From positions 124,001 through 188,000 of the forward strand of contig CAVRVJ010000001.1 of assembly GCA_963724645.1 (NCBI GenBank): DNA of 64,000 nt. Direction: 5' to 3'. Source of the DNA: CAVXSP01 sp963724645. GTDB lineage: Bacteria; Acidobacteriota; Vicinamibacteria; Vicinamibacterales; SCN-69-37. Made by a program: the position numbers and the translations under genes. Shown one piece after another: positions 53,708-62,044 of the stretch (within the stretch, counting starts at the first letter, position 1; each line of letters starts with the position of its first letter). Below the pieces are notes generated by a model. The model did not search any database, was not told the origin of the DNA, and saw only the letters and a program-made list of their open reading frames with translations.

Positions 53708-53902
53708 TCAGGCCCCGGCGACCGACGCCAGGTGGCAGCCGTCGCAGCGCAGGTAGACGACGGGAACGGATTCGGACCGCCCGATGATCCGAGCGTCGAA
53801 GCGTCCGCATCGGGGGCAGACGACCCGGTCAACGGCCGGCGCCTGGGGGCGGCGGACGGGTGGGGCAGGCGGCGCGAGACGCTTAGCAACTGGTCGGGCC
53901 AT
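53708..53902 (-). CDS. Small zinc-ribbon protein, 64 aa
   Basis: Reads MARPVAKRLAPPAPPVRRPQ then VVCPRCGRFDARIIGRSESV and LRCDGCHLASVAGA. Two CxxC knuckles about 24 residues apart form a ribbon; the N-terminal 28 residues are Pro/Arg-rich and probably disordered. Starts three bases after the preceding membrane-protein gene. Unknown function; operon neighbours suggest a small nucleic-acid-related module. Confidence 0.65.
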   Translation of the reverse strand: MARPVAKRLAPPAPPVRRPQAPAVDRVVCPRCGRFDARIIGRSESVPVVYLRCDGCHLASVAGA

Positions 53903-53905
53903 ATG

Positions 53906-54163
53906 TCAACGATCCTCGAGCCTCTCCGCCCGCCAGCGAGCGTCGGGCGCGGCATCGGCGGCGTAGAGCACTTCCGCCACGGTGGGTGGCGGAGCGCCAA
54001 ACCCGATGAGCCACAGGACGGCCATGGGCGCCGCGCACACGACGAACAGCAGCGCACTGGTGGACAGGCTTGCGCCGACGGTCATGCTAGTGCCGACAAT
54101 CACAAGAACCGCGGCGAACCAGCAACTGCCGAGGAACCACATCCGAGATTGGTGGTTCAGCAT
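53906..54163 (-). CDS. Small membrane protein with two hydrophobic helices, 85 aa
   Basis: Starts MLNHQSRMWFLGSCWFAAVL, with hydrophobic helices at ~8-28 and ~36-55 (SALLFVVCAAPMAVLWLIGF), then a soluble tail PTVAEVLYAADAAPDARWRA. GGAGG stands about 11 bases before the ATG. First gene of the cluster that ends in the cold-shock gene. Family unrecognised. Confidence 0.65.
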   Translation of the reverse strand: MLNHQSRMWFLGSCWFAAVLVIVGTSMTVGASLSTSALLFVVCAAPMAVLWLIGFGAPPPTVAEVLYAADAAPDARWRAERLEDR

Positions 54164-54493
54164 GATCTCAACCCTCCTCCGGGTCGTCGCCATTCCAGCG
54201 GGACACCAGAAGAGCCGACGACGATTGGATCGATTGTCATGAGCCCTCCGATCGCTGCCCGAAGTGGGCCTTGTCGGCGCACACCCTGGGGCCGGGTGCA
54301 CTCAAACGGGGGCTCAGTGCGGTAGACGAGATCCTCAGTATACAGCATTCTGCGGCCTGGCGTCGTGCCGACCCGCCCGTGGCACGGGCGGGGGTGCTTA
54401 ACGGTTTTGGGGTACGGCACGCCATGAGGTGAGGACCGTCACGCGTGAGATTCCTCTTGTACGGCACGGAGCCCCAGCGTATGGTCTCCGGCG

Positions 54494-55916
54494 ATGGGAG
54501 CGCTCGCGTCGTTGTGGTCGTTGGCGCAGCGGGTCCGGGTCGTCGCCGAGCCGCCGGCGCGGCGGGCGGTGGTCGCGCCGCCGCCGGCGCGGCCACGCCC
54601 GACCTCGCGGCGACGGCCTCGCGCTTTGAACGAATTGAGCAGGCCGTCTGGGCGCACTGGCGTCCGCGCGTCTGCGCGGCGGTGATCGCCGTGCTGGCCG
54701 ACGAGGGCGCGGCGGCGCGCGCGGCCGCCCGCCCGATTTGCTGCGGCCAGCCGATGCGGCGGCACGACGCGCGGCCGGTCGCTGGCTCACGTGGGTCGGC
54801 CGCGTGCACGTCACCGTCGATTGCTACCGGTGTCGCATGTGTGGCATCGAGTGCCGCCCGTTGCTGGACCGCTTGGAGGTCGAGCCGGGCCGGGCCAGTG
54901 GGGGGCTCGCGCGGCAACTGGCCTTGCTCGGCAGTGTCGTGCCGTTTCCGCTCGCGGCGGCCTTGGCCGAGCCCCTCCTGGGCGTCCGCGCCAACGCGAT
55001 GATGGTTTGGCGGGCCGTCCAACGGCTCGGCGCGGCAGCGGTCGTGTACACCGACGCGCTCAGCGCGTATCACGCGGCCCCCGACAGCGTCGCGCCGGCC
55101 GCGGCGGCCGTGCCGCTGGCGGTGGTCGTGGCCGTCGACGGTTGTGTCGTTGGCGTGCAGCCGCGGGCCACCCGCCGCCGCCGTCCGACGAAAACCACGC
55201 CGCTGCCGCCCCTCCCCCCGGTGCTCGACGGGACGTTTCGCGAAGTGAAGACCGGCGTCCTCTTGCAGCCGACCGATCGCGTGGCCTTGCCCGATCGCGC
55301 GAGCCTCGTGCGGCGGCTCGTGGTCACGGGACTGGCCGATGCCGACGCGCTCTTCCGCCAAGTCACCGCGCAACTGCGCGAGCGCGGCTGGCTGTCGCCG
55401 CAGACCGTCGTGGTGCTGATCGGCGACGGGTCGGACTGGATCTGGCAACGCGCGGCGCTCTTTGCGCATCGCTGCGAGATCCTCGACTTCTGGCACGCGC
55501 TGGAGTACGCGTGGGCCTACGCCCGCCTGCAGTTTGGCGAGGGCGCTTGCCGCGCCGACCAGTGGGCCCGCCGCGTCGCCGCGGATCTCAAGGCCGGCCA
55601 CGTGCACGCCGTGATCGCCCGCCTGCACCAATTGCAGCCCCGCTCGCCTGAAGCGGCGGTCGCGCGCGACGCGGTCCTCCGGTACTACACGACGCACGCA
55701 CACCGCATGCGCTACGACGAGTATCTGGCCCGCGGCTACGGCATCGGCAGCGGCGCCGTCGAGAGCGCGCACAAACAAGTGGTGCACGCCCGGCTGCGCC
55801 AAGCGGGCATGCGCTGGTCGGTGCGGGGCGCGCAGCATGTGCTCGCGTTACGCGCGCTGCTCCTCAACGGCCAGTGGGCGCAGACCGATCGGTTGCGCCT
55901 CGCGCGGGCGGCCTGA
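54494..55916 (+). pseudogene. ISKra4-family transposase, copy 1, frameshifted near the N-terminus
   Basis: From ATG 54494 the product begins MGALASLWSLAQRVRVVAEP. Compared with copy 2, one C is missing near 54,604 and one near 54,782, so the N-terminal ~100 residues are out of frame with the rest; restoring both gives about 474 residues. The main frame has a C4-type zinc knuckle region (CYRCRMCGIECRPLL), DDE catalytic parts AVDGCVVGV, VVLIGDGSDWIWQR and the signature GIGSGAVESAHKQVV. Its TGA overlaps the ATG of the second frame (55916). Confidence 0.8.
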
Positions 55917-56288
55917 TGCCGCGCGCCGGCGTCCCGGCCGACCTGCGCGCGCGCCTCGAACAGGCGCGGTTGGACACGCTCGCGTTGCTCCGCGCGCTCG
56001 ATCACGCGCTCGGCTCGCACGCCGCCGCGCCGACAGCGCCACTCGCCATCCTGGCCGAGGCCGATGCCGATTGCGCCGAAGCGCTCTGGGCCCTCGATGA
56101 ACCGCCCAGCACCCTCGATCTCGGCGCCATGGTCCGCGACACCACCGCCACGCTCGCCACCTGCCCCGCACGCGCCAGCACGTCCGCGAGGCGCTGCCCC
56201 CGCAGACGCGCGACCAGGTCATCGGCCTTGAGCGCGACATCCGCGCGACGCTCGACTCGCGTGAGGCCTACAACGACATCCCAGGGAG
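55916..56288 (+). pseudogene. Second frame of the IS, copy 1 (small helical protein, frameshifted)
   Basis: Starts MPRAGVPADLRARLEQARLD and reads to DLGAMVRDTTATLA, where one C is missing near 56,157; the proper continuation is HLPRTRQHVREALPPQTRDQ and IGLERDIRATLDSREAYNDI. About 120 helical residues. Overlap with the transposase stop (TGATG) suggests coupled translation. Its stop codon is not conserved in this copy, and the frame would run into the IS junction. Not a known transposition helper that I recognise. Confidence 0.6.
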
Positions 56289-56289
56289 A

Positions 56290-56343
56290 TACCCCAAAAC
56301 CGTTAAGCACCCCGCCCGTGGGGTGCTTAACGGTTTTGGGGTA
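56290..56343. repeat. IS junction: two facing 22-bp terminal repeats with a 10-base spacer
   Basis: The right terminal repeat of copy 1 (56290-56311) and the left of copy 2 (56322-56343) face each other around CCGCCCGTGG, making a perfect 22-base palindrome. Its last eight bases, GCCCGTGG, also follow copy 2 directly (58231-58238). Confidence 0.85.
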
Positions 56344-56420
56344 CGGCACGCCATGAGGCGAGGACCGTCACGCGTGAGATCCTCGGAACGGCACGGAGCC
56401 CCAGCGTATGGTCTCCGGCG

Positions 56421-57839
56421 ATGGGAGCGCTCGCGTCGTTGTGGTCGTTGGCGCAGCGGGTCCGGGTCGTCGCCGAGCCGCCGGCGCGGCGGGCGGTGGT
56501 CGCGCCGCCGCCGGCGCGGCCACGCCCGACCCTCGCGGCGACGGCCTCGCGCTTTGAACAGATCGAGCAGGCTGTCTGGGCGCACTGGCGTCCGCGCGTC
56601 TGCGCGGCGGTGATCGCCGTGCTGGCCGACGAGGGCGCGGCGGCGCGCGCGGCCGCCCGCCCGATCTGCTGCGGCCAGCCGATGCGGCGGCACGACGCGC
56701 GGCCGGTCGCCTGGCTCACGTGGGTCGGCCGCGTGCACGTCACCGTCGATCGCTACCGGTGTCGCATGTGTGGCATCGAGTGCCGCCCGTTGCTGGACCG
56801 CTTGGAGGTCGAGCCGGGCCGGGCCAGTGGGGGGCTCGCGCGGCAACTGGCCTTGCTCGGCAGTGTCGTGCCGTTTCCGCTCGCGGCGGCCTTGGCGAGC
56901 CCCTCCTGGGCGTCCGCGCCAACGCGATGATGGTTTGGCGGGCCGTCCAACGGCTCGGCGCGGCAGCGGTCGCGTACACCGACGCGCTCAGCGCGTATCA
57001 CGCGGCCCCCGACAGCGTCGCGCCGGCCGCGGCGGCCGTGCCGCTGGCGGTGGTCGTGGCCGTCGACGGTTGTGTCGTCGGCGTGCAGCCGCGGGCCACC
57101 CGCCGCCGCCGTCCGACGAAAACCACGCCGCTGCCGCCCCTCCCCCCGGTGCTCGACGGGACGTTTCGCGAAGTGAAGACCGGCGTCCTCTTGCAGCCGA
57201 CCAATCGCGTGGCCTTGCCCAATCGCGCGAGCCTCGTGCGGCGGCTCGTGGTCACGGGACTGGCCGATGCCGACGCGCTCTTCCGCCAAGTCACCGCGCA
57301 ACTGCGCGAGCGCGGCTGGCTGTCGCCGCAGACCGTCGTGGTGCTGATCGGCGACGGGTCGGACTGGATCTGGCAACGCGCGGCGCTCTTTGCGCATCGC
57401 TGCGAGATCCTCGACTTCTGGCACGCGCTGGAGTACGCGTGGGCCTACGCCCGCCTGCAGTTTGGCGAGGGCGCTTGCCGCGCCGACCAGTGGGCCCGCC
57501 GCGTCGCGCGGATCTCAAGGCCGGCCACGTGCACGCCGTGATCGCCCGCCTGCACCAATTGCAGCCCCGCTCGCCTGAAGCGGCGGTCGCGCGCGACGCG
57601 GTATCCGGTACTGCACGACGCACGCACACCGCATGCGCTACGACGAGTATCTGGCCCGCGGCTACGGCATCGGCAGCGGCGCGTCGAGAGCGCGCACAAA
57701 CAAGTGGTGCACGCCAGGCTGCGCAAGCGGGCATGCGCTGGTCGGTGCGGGGCGCGCAGCATGTGCTCGCGTTACGCGCGCTGCTCCTCAACGGCCAGTG
57801 GGCGCAGACGATCGGTTGCGCCTCGCGCGGGCGGCCTGA
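56421..57839 (+). pseudogene. ISKra4-family transposase, copy 2, multiply frameshifted
   Basis: The N-terminal 150 residues are intact here (unlike copy 1), giving RPTLAATASRFEQIEQAVWA and RPVAWLTWVGRVHVTVDRYR in one frame. The frame is lost near 56,897, returns for the middle (PTNRVALPNRASLVRRLVV, VVLIGDGSDWIWQR), and is lost again from 57,508 on, with shifts around the GIGSG active-site Glu region. Two Asp-to-Asn changes relative to copy 1 (PTDRVALPDRA to PTNRVALPNRA) are outside the catalytic residues. Not functional as read. Confidence 0.8.
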
Positions 57840-58209
57840 TGCCGCGCGCCGGCGTGGGACCTGCGCGCGCGCCTCGAACAGGCGCGGTTGGACACGCTCG
57901 CGTTGCTCCGCGCGCTCGATCACGCGCTCGGCTCGCACGCCGCCGCGCCGACAGCGCCACTCGCCATCCTGGCCGAGGCCGATGCCGATTGCGCCGAAGC
58001 GCTCTGGGCCCTCGATCAACCGCCCAGCACCCTCGATCTGGGCGCATGGTCCGCGACACCACCGCCACGCTCGCCCACCTGCCCCGCACGCGCCAGCACG
58101 TCCGCGAGGCGCTGCCCCGCAGACGCGCGACCAGGTCATCGGCCTTGAGCGCGACATCCGCGCGACGCTCGACTCGCGTGAGGCCTACAACGACATCCCA
58201 GGGACATAA
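57839..58209 (+). pseudogene. Second frame of the IS, copy 2 (frameshifted)
   Basis: Same small protein as in copy 1, here with losses near 57,857, 58,045 and 58,119 but with an intact region ATLAHLPRTRQHVREALP-like and a proper TAA at 58207-58209 after NDIPGT. Together the two copies define the full ~120-residue reading. Confidence 0.6.
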
Positions 58210-58238
58210 TCCCCAAAACCGTTAAGCACCGCCCGTGG

Positions 58239-58609
58239 CGCCGTCGCACACTAGAGGTGCACTCCGCTTTCCTGAGTTCTGTCCCGCGGCCGTTCCGGCC
58301 TTCAGGCCTCACCAAAGCACATCGCGAAGGGACTGAATGCGGATCGCCCTGGTGGCCGCGGCGGCCGCCAGGTGGCTGTGGCGGCGCCCATCCTCGACCG
58401 TCGAAAAGCCGCTGCGACAGCTGCTCAGCACCGAGCGGCTACGTTGGCGATCATCGTTACCGGGGCGTGCGCCCATGGGGTGAACATCTCGCCGCACAAC
58501 GGGTACTGGCGGTTCGCCTGGCTGTCGTGATTGCCGAGCGCCGCGTAGAAGACCACGGCGCGTCGATCAGCCCCTTGTACGGCTGCGCGAACTTCTGGTC
58601 GAGGTCGCT
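58239..58609. other. 371-base region without supported gene, right of the insertion sequences
   Basis: Several overlapping frames exist (for example 58257-58628) but none has a protein-like composition or ribosome site. The region probably consists of debris of sequences disrupted before or during IS insertion. Confidence 0.45.
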
Positions 58610-58816
58610 CGCGCCCTGCGCGCCATAGATATAGATATAGATGAGGACCTGCTGAAGCACAGCGACATCAGCGTTGACACCGACAAGCACGTCGTGACGC
58701 TGAAGGGCACGGTCACGAACGCCGCCGGACGCCGGAGGGCGACTGCCATCGCCAAAGGCACCGAAGGGGTCCACAGCGTCGTCAACCTCCTGACGATCGG
58801 ACCCAAGAAGATCTGA
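58610..58816 (+). pseudogene. BON-domain tail, N-terminus missing
   Basis: A frame without start ends DEDLLKHSDISVDTDKHVVT, LKGTVTNAAGRRRATAIAKG, TEGVHSVVNLLTIGPKKI and stops at 58816. It aligns closely with the C-terminal BON domain of the lipoprotein at 62571 (ETLLKGSDITVHTDDHVVTL and GTVTSAAAKNRAAVIARGSE). Ahead of it stands the microsatellite ATAGAT x3 (58625-58642), where similarity ends. It is a truncated relative of that gene, cut off on its N-terminal side, 380 bases from the IS. Confidence 0.7.
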
Positions 58817-58909
58817 ACACACCGCGTCGTCGCGTTCACCGGGACGCGGTGCCTGGTCGCGACGACGCCGGTCGAGCCGCGCGCCAGCGCCCCGCCGGTC
58901 TCGCCCGCA

Positions 58910-59113
58910 TCACGGGAACCGTCGGGATCTCCGCGTGAGCACTTCCGTGAGCTCGTCGAATTGCTGCTGAAGCTTGTTGATCTTCCTGAGCTTCACGTCC
59001 TGCTCCGTCCGCATTTCGATCAACAAGGCTTCGATCCGGGAAAGACGCTTGCTGACGGGCTGCACGACGGCTGTGACGATGAGCGGCAGCTTGTGACGGA
59101 ATGTTTTCTTCAT
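58910..59113 (-). CDS. Small coiled-coil protein, 67 aa
   Basis: Reads MKKTFRHKLPLIVTAVVQPV, then SKRLSRIEALLIEMRTEQDV and KLRKINKLQQQFDELTEVLT. A short hydrophobic stretch precedes a heptad-rich helix, so a membrane-near coiled coil is possible. No good ribosome site. Family unrecognised. On the same strand as the DUF3309 gene upstream, 104 bases after it. Confidence 0.5.
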   Translation of the reverse strand: MKKTFRHKLPLIVTAVVQPVSKRLSRIEALLIEMRTEQDVKLRKINKLQQQFDELTEVLTRRSRRFP

Positions 59114-59217
59114 GGGGATAGCCCAAACGGCTCTCTCAGAACAGCGAATGAATGCACGGAATTGCACAGGCGGGCCGCCATCCTCGCGGACCGCGGCCCC
59201 CTCTGCCCCAGGTCACA

Positions 59218-59370
59218 TCACAGGCGACCGGTCAGGAACAAGACGACGAGAATCAACAGGATCAGACCCAGGCCCCCGCTCGGCCCGTAGCCCCAGCTAC
59301 GACTGTGCGGCCACGCCGGCAGCGCACCGAGCAGCATCAGCACCGCGACAACGATCAAAACAGTGATCAT
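59218..59370 (-). CDS. DUF3309-family small membrane protein, 50 aa
   Basis: AAGGAG precedes ATG 59370. The product begins MITVLIVVAVLMLLGALPAW, continues PHSRSWGYGPSGGLGLILLI and ends LVVLFLTGRL. Two membrane helices flank the motif PHSRSWGYGPSGGLG, which is diagnostic of DUF3309. These tiny proteins are widespread in soil and plant-associated bacteria, often beside stress genes; function unknown. Confidence 0.88.
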   Translation of the reverse strand: MITVLIVVAVLMLLGALPAWPHSRSWGYGPSGGLGLILLILVVLFLTGRL

Positions 59371-59436
59371 GACTTCTCCTTGGCAGTTGTGGACTGCGAT
59401 CGAAGACTACCCCTCCCGCGGCGACGTGTCTGTTCA

Positions 59437-59740
59437 CTAGTGCACCCGACCCAACGCGAGCGCGGTGTGCCCGGTTTCCCGGGCGTGAACAATGAAGCGA
59501 TCGGGAGCGGAGCCGAGATAGGCAAAAGGAAAGCACGTGATGAGCGTCAGTGGTGTCTGGGGTTCAATCGCTCGGAGGTCCGGCTCTAGTCGTGCGGCGA
59601 TGACGGTCAGGAGCGACGGATCGATCGTGAGGCCGTCCGCGTCGTATTCGATGAGACCGAGCTTCCTGGATTGTTGAGGAAGAAGTTCACACGAGACCGC
59701 GTGGTCCCGATCGTTTCGGCGAGGGTCTCCTGCGGACACC
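59437..59740 (-). pseudogene. Composite remnant: CRP/FNR-type HTH joined to a sortase C-terminus
   Basis: From about 59735 one frame reads PQETLAETIGTTRSRVNFFL, the recognition region of CRP/FNR-family HTH domains. One base is missing near 59,670, after which the next frame continues SRKLGLIEYDADGLTIDPSL as those regulators do. Past about 59,590 the sequence changes to a sortase tail: TPLTLITCFPFAYLGSAPDR with the catalytic Cys and Arg. The sortase His motif and the regulator's sensory domain are absent. A minus-strand frame covering 59781-59437 is open but is not a functional protein. Likely two decayed genes joined by deletion. Confidence 0.65.
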
Positions 59741-59817
59741 ACAACACAACATGTGTCCACAATGGTACAGCCGCGCCTCATTCATTCTGGGCATGCTGCG
59801 TGCCAAAGGAGCCGACC

Positions 59818-60246
59818 ATGACCGACAACACCAAACGGTATGCCGAACTGAGACTGATCCTGACTGAGCGCCGCCGCGAGATGCAGCACGACGTCCAGCA
59901 ACGCATCCGCGAGGGGCGTGCCGATCGGACAACAGACGTGGGCGACGGCCTCGAACATGCCAACGCTGACCGCCAACGCGACATCGACTCGGCGCTACTC
60001 CAGATGCGAGCGGACACGCTCATCCGCGTCGAGCAGGCGCTCGTCCGGCTCGACGCAGACGAGTACGGCCGTTGCTCGGAGTGCGACGACGAGATTCCTG
60101 AACGACGGCTGCGCGCGCTGCCGTTCGTTGCCCGCTGTCAGGAGTGTGAAGGGCGACGTGAGCACGCGCAGGAACACGCGCGGCAGCGCACCCGGAGCCA
60201 GCTGCGTGGCAACCTGTCGCTGTTCCACGACGCTGCCGGGTTCTGA
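59818..60246 (+). CDS. DksA/TraR-family C4 zinc-finger protein
   Basis: 142 residues. An N-terminal coiled coil (RLILTERRREMQHDVQQRIR) and the linker ALLQMRADTLIRVEQALVRL lead to the zinc finger CSECDDEIPERRLRALPFVA and CQECEGRRE. AAAGGAG precedes ATG 59818. DksA proteins insert into the RNA polymerase secondary channel and modulate the stringent and stress responses; the acidic tip pair seen in DksA is replaced here by DVGDGLEHANADRQRD. Stress island member; a broken relative lies at 62045. Confidence 0.9.
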   Translation: MTDNTKRYAELRLILTERRREMQHDVQQRIREGRADRTTDVGDGLEHANADRQRDIDSALLQMRADTLIRVEQALVRLDADEYGRCSECDDEIPERRLRALPFVARCQECEGRREHAQEHARQRTRSQLRGNLSLFHDAAGF

Positions 60247-60388
60247 GTGCGACGCGATGACCAGCCCAAAATCGAAGTCTAGATGCGCTGACATTCGACG
60301 ACATCCTTGCGTTGACGCGGCACGTCACCGGTCGAGAGCCGACATCGCACGAGATCGAATCGGCGCGGCAGGTCTTCGACCACCGCGG

Positions 60389-61471
60389 TTATGGGCCCGC
60401 GACGTTCAACGCCTCCACCGCGTCGGTGTCGTGCCAGCCAAGCCAGTGCCGGACGACGACCGAACCGACGGCCACGATGGGAACTGCCAGAAACATTCCC
60501 GCCACGCCGTCCAACTCTGCACCGGCCAGGACGCCGACGATCACCGCCAGGGGATGAAGGTGGACGGTATGGCGCAGCAGGCGTGGATAGATCACGTAGT
60601 CTTCCGCGAGTCGGAGCGCGGCCAGAAACGCGACCGCCCGGACGGCCACGCTCGGGCCATGAAATGCCCCGACAACCGCAGCGACGACCGCGAGCACGAG
60701 CGGCCCCAGCAGGGGAATGAATTCCAGGATTCCGGCCAGCACGCCAAGGAGCACCGCATACGGAATCCCGATCAGGGCGAAGCCGATTCCACTCAGGATC
60801 CCGACGAGGACGCACGCGAGCAGCTGCGCCCGCATGTAGGCGGCGAGCGTCGCGTTCAGCTCGTCGAACAGCCGATGGCTGCGCAATCGATCGGCATATG
60901 GCAGCGTCGTGAGGAGCATGCGCCGGAAGCGCGCCGCGTCCTTCAGGAGAAAGGCCGCAAGGATCGGGATCAATACGAGCCACGGCACATAGGCGAGGCT
61001 GCTGACCGCCGCGAGCACCGATTCGCGGGCATACGCGACGGCCGCCGCGCTCACGTCGAGCACGGACTGATCGATACTGTGCCGGAGTTCGATCGGGATC
61101 CGCAGGCGCTCGTAGTACCGGGACCAGCCACGCTGCCACGTCAGGAACGACTGCGTGTACGCCGGAGCGCGGGCGACAACCTCACCGACCTGCGTGGAGA
61201 TTCTTGGTAGCAGGGCCGTGACGGCGGCATACCCGACGCCGGCGATGGCCAGATACACGAGCGCGATCGCGGGCCCGCGTGACAGACGGCGCGCGCGTCC
61301 GGCGAGGCGAATCGGACGCTCGGCGAGTTTCACGAGCGGGGCCATGACATAGGCGAGCAGCATCGCCAGAATCAAGATCAGAACCACGCGTTCAAGCCGG
61401 TGCAGCGTCCACAGACCCGCGGCCGCCGCCAGAATGATCCCCAGGGTCTGCAGGATGGTGCGAGTCTTCAT
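60389..61471 (-). CDS. AI-2E-family transporter (TqsA/PerM-like)
   Basis: 360 residues with about eight membrane helices. Family marks are LGIILAAAAGLWTLHRLERV, ILILAMLLAYVMAPLVKLAE, and the C-terminal GIPYAVLLGVLAGILEFIPL, GPLVLAVVAAVVGAFHGP and LRHTVHLHPLAVIVGVLAGA. Members export autoinducer-2, or act as Na+/H+ antiporters or general permeases; the role here is unknown. ATG 61471 has GAGGAG seven bases upstream. Lies downstream of the YtxH gene on the same strand. Confidence 0.9.
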   Translation of the reverse strand: MKTRTILQTLGIILAAAAGLWTLHRLERVVLILILAMLLAYVMAPLVKLAERPIRLAGRARRLSRGPAIALVYLAIAGVGYAAVTALLPRISTQVGEVVARAPAYTQSFLTWQRGWSRYYERLRIPIELRHSIDQSVLDVSAAAVAYARESVLAAVSSLAYVPWLVLIPILAAFLLKDAARFRRMLLTTLPYADRLRSHRLFDELNATLAAYMRAQLLACVLVGILSGIGFALIGIPYAVLLGVLAGILEFIPLLGPLVLAVVAAVVGAFHGPSVAVRAVAFLAALRLAEDYVIYPRLLRHTVHLHPLAVIVGVLAGAELDGVAGMFLAVPIVAVGSVVVRHWLGWHDTDAVEALNVAGP

Positions 61472-61554
61472 GCGGCACTCCTCGACCGACGTCATACAGG
61501 CGAACACCGGCGCGTACAGCTTGGCCGGCGTCTCGACGCCGGCCGTCGCGATCG

Positions 61555-61932
61555 TTAAACCGCGCGCGGCGTGGCCGGGTGCCCGTCACCCGTCGAGCGT
61601 TTGGTCGTGTCGTGCAGCCGATCCGTTTTAGCGGCGGTCGCGACGCGCTCCACTTCCTGGGCGCCGCGCACAACCGCGTCGGCCATGTCGTCACGCATGT
61701 CCTGCCCGGTCCTGGTGAGATCCTCGACCGCTTCATCGACTCGCGTGCTCACCCGATCGTAGCGATCCGAGGCCCGGGCCCGGAGATCGCGGGCGGAGTC
61801 GGCCACCCGCTGGCGAAGTTCCGCAGCCAGCCGCGGCGCGAACCAGATCGCCAGGCCGGCGCCGACGAACGTGCCGGTCAATAGTCCCTTCAAAAACCTG
61901 TGATCGCGACGACTGGTCATCTCTGTCTTCAT
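61555..61932 (-). CDS. YtxH-domain protein
   Basis: 125 residues. After basic residues a short Gly-rich membrane segment (GLLTGTFVGAGLAIWFAPRL), the YtxH motif, anchors a long amphipathic helix (ELRQRVADSARDLRARASDR; RVDEAVEDLTRTGQDMRDDM). AGGAG precedes ATG 61932. YtxH proteins are stress-induced in Bacillus and of unknown biochemical role. Followed by the AI-2E transporter after 83 bases. Confidence 0.85.
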   Translation of the reverse strand: MKTEMTSRRDHRFLKGLLTGTFVGAGLAIWFAPRLAAELRQRVADSARDLRARASDRYDRVSTRVDEAVEDLTRTGQDMRDDMADAVVRGAQEVERVATAAKTDRLHDTTKRSTGDGHPATPRAV

Positions 61933-62044
61933 GTGCGGTGACTCCTGGTCATTACTTTACGCAGACGCGATCGTGAGTGATGTTCAGAACGGCACAGGCG
62001 CGCACGCGTCCGTGCAGCATGCTGCGGAGCACAAGGAACCGCCC

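Larger units (their letters stand above)
54393..56311 (+). mobile_element. ISKra4-like insertion sequence, copy 1 (1919 bp)
   Basis: Bounded by inverted repeats GGTGCTTAACGGTTTTGGGG(TA) at 54393-54414 and its complement at 56290-56311. It contains a DDE transposase gene and a second small frame overlapping its stop. The left flank includes GCCCGTGG (54375-54382) ten bases before the element. The copy is almost complete; only single-base losses spoil the frames. Nearly identical to the neighbouring copy 2. Confidence 0.88.
56322..58230 (+). mobile_element. ISKra4-like insertion sequence, copy 2 (1909 bp)
   Basis: Same terminal repeats as copy 1 (56322-56343 and 58209-58230). GCCCGTGG stands immediately left (56314-56321) and right (58231-58238), an 8-base target duplication. 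Compared with copy 1 it lacks single bases, mostly one C of CC, at about ten places (for example near 56,897, 57,508, 57,681, 57,725, 57,811, 58,045 and 58,119) and has a few substitutions. Confidence 0.88.

Noticed and set aside
58257..58628. 123-residue plus-strand frame right of the IS pair
   Set aside because: No domain, no ribosome site, low-complexity composition; treated as non-coding debris.
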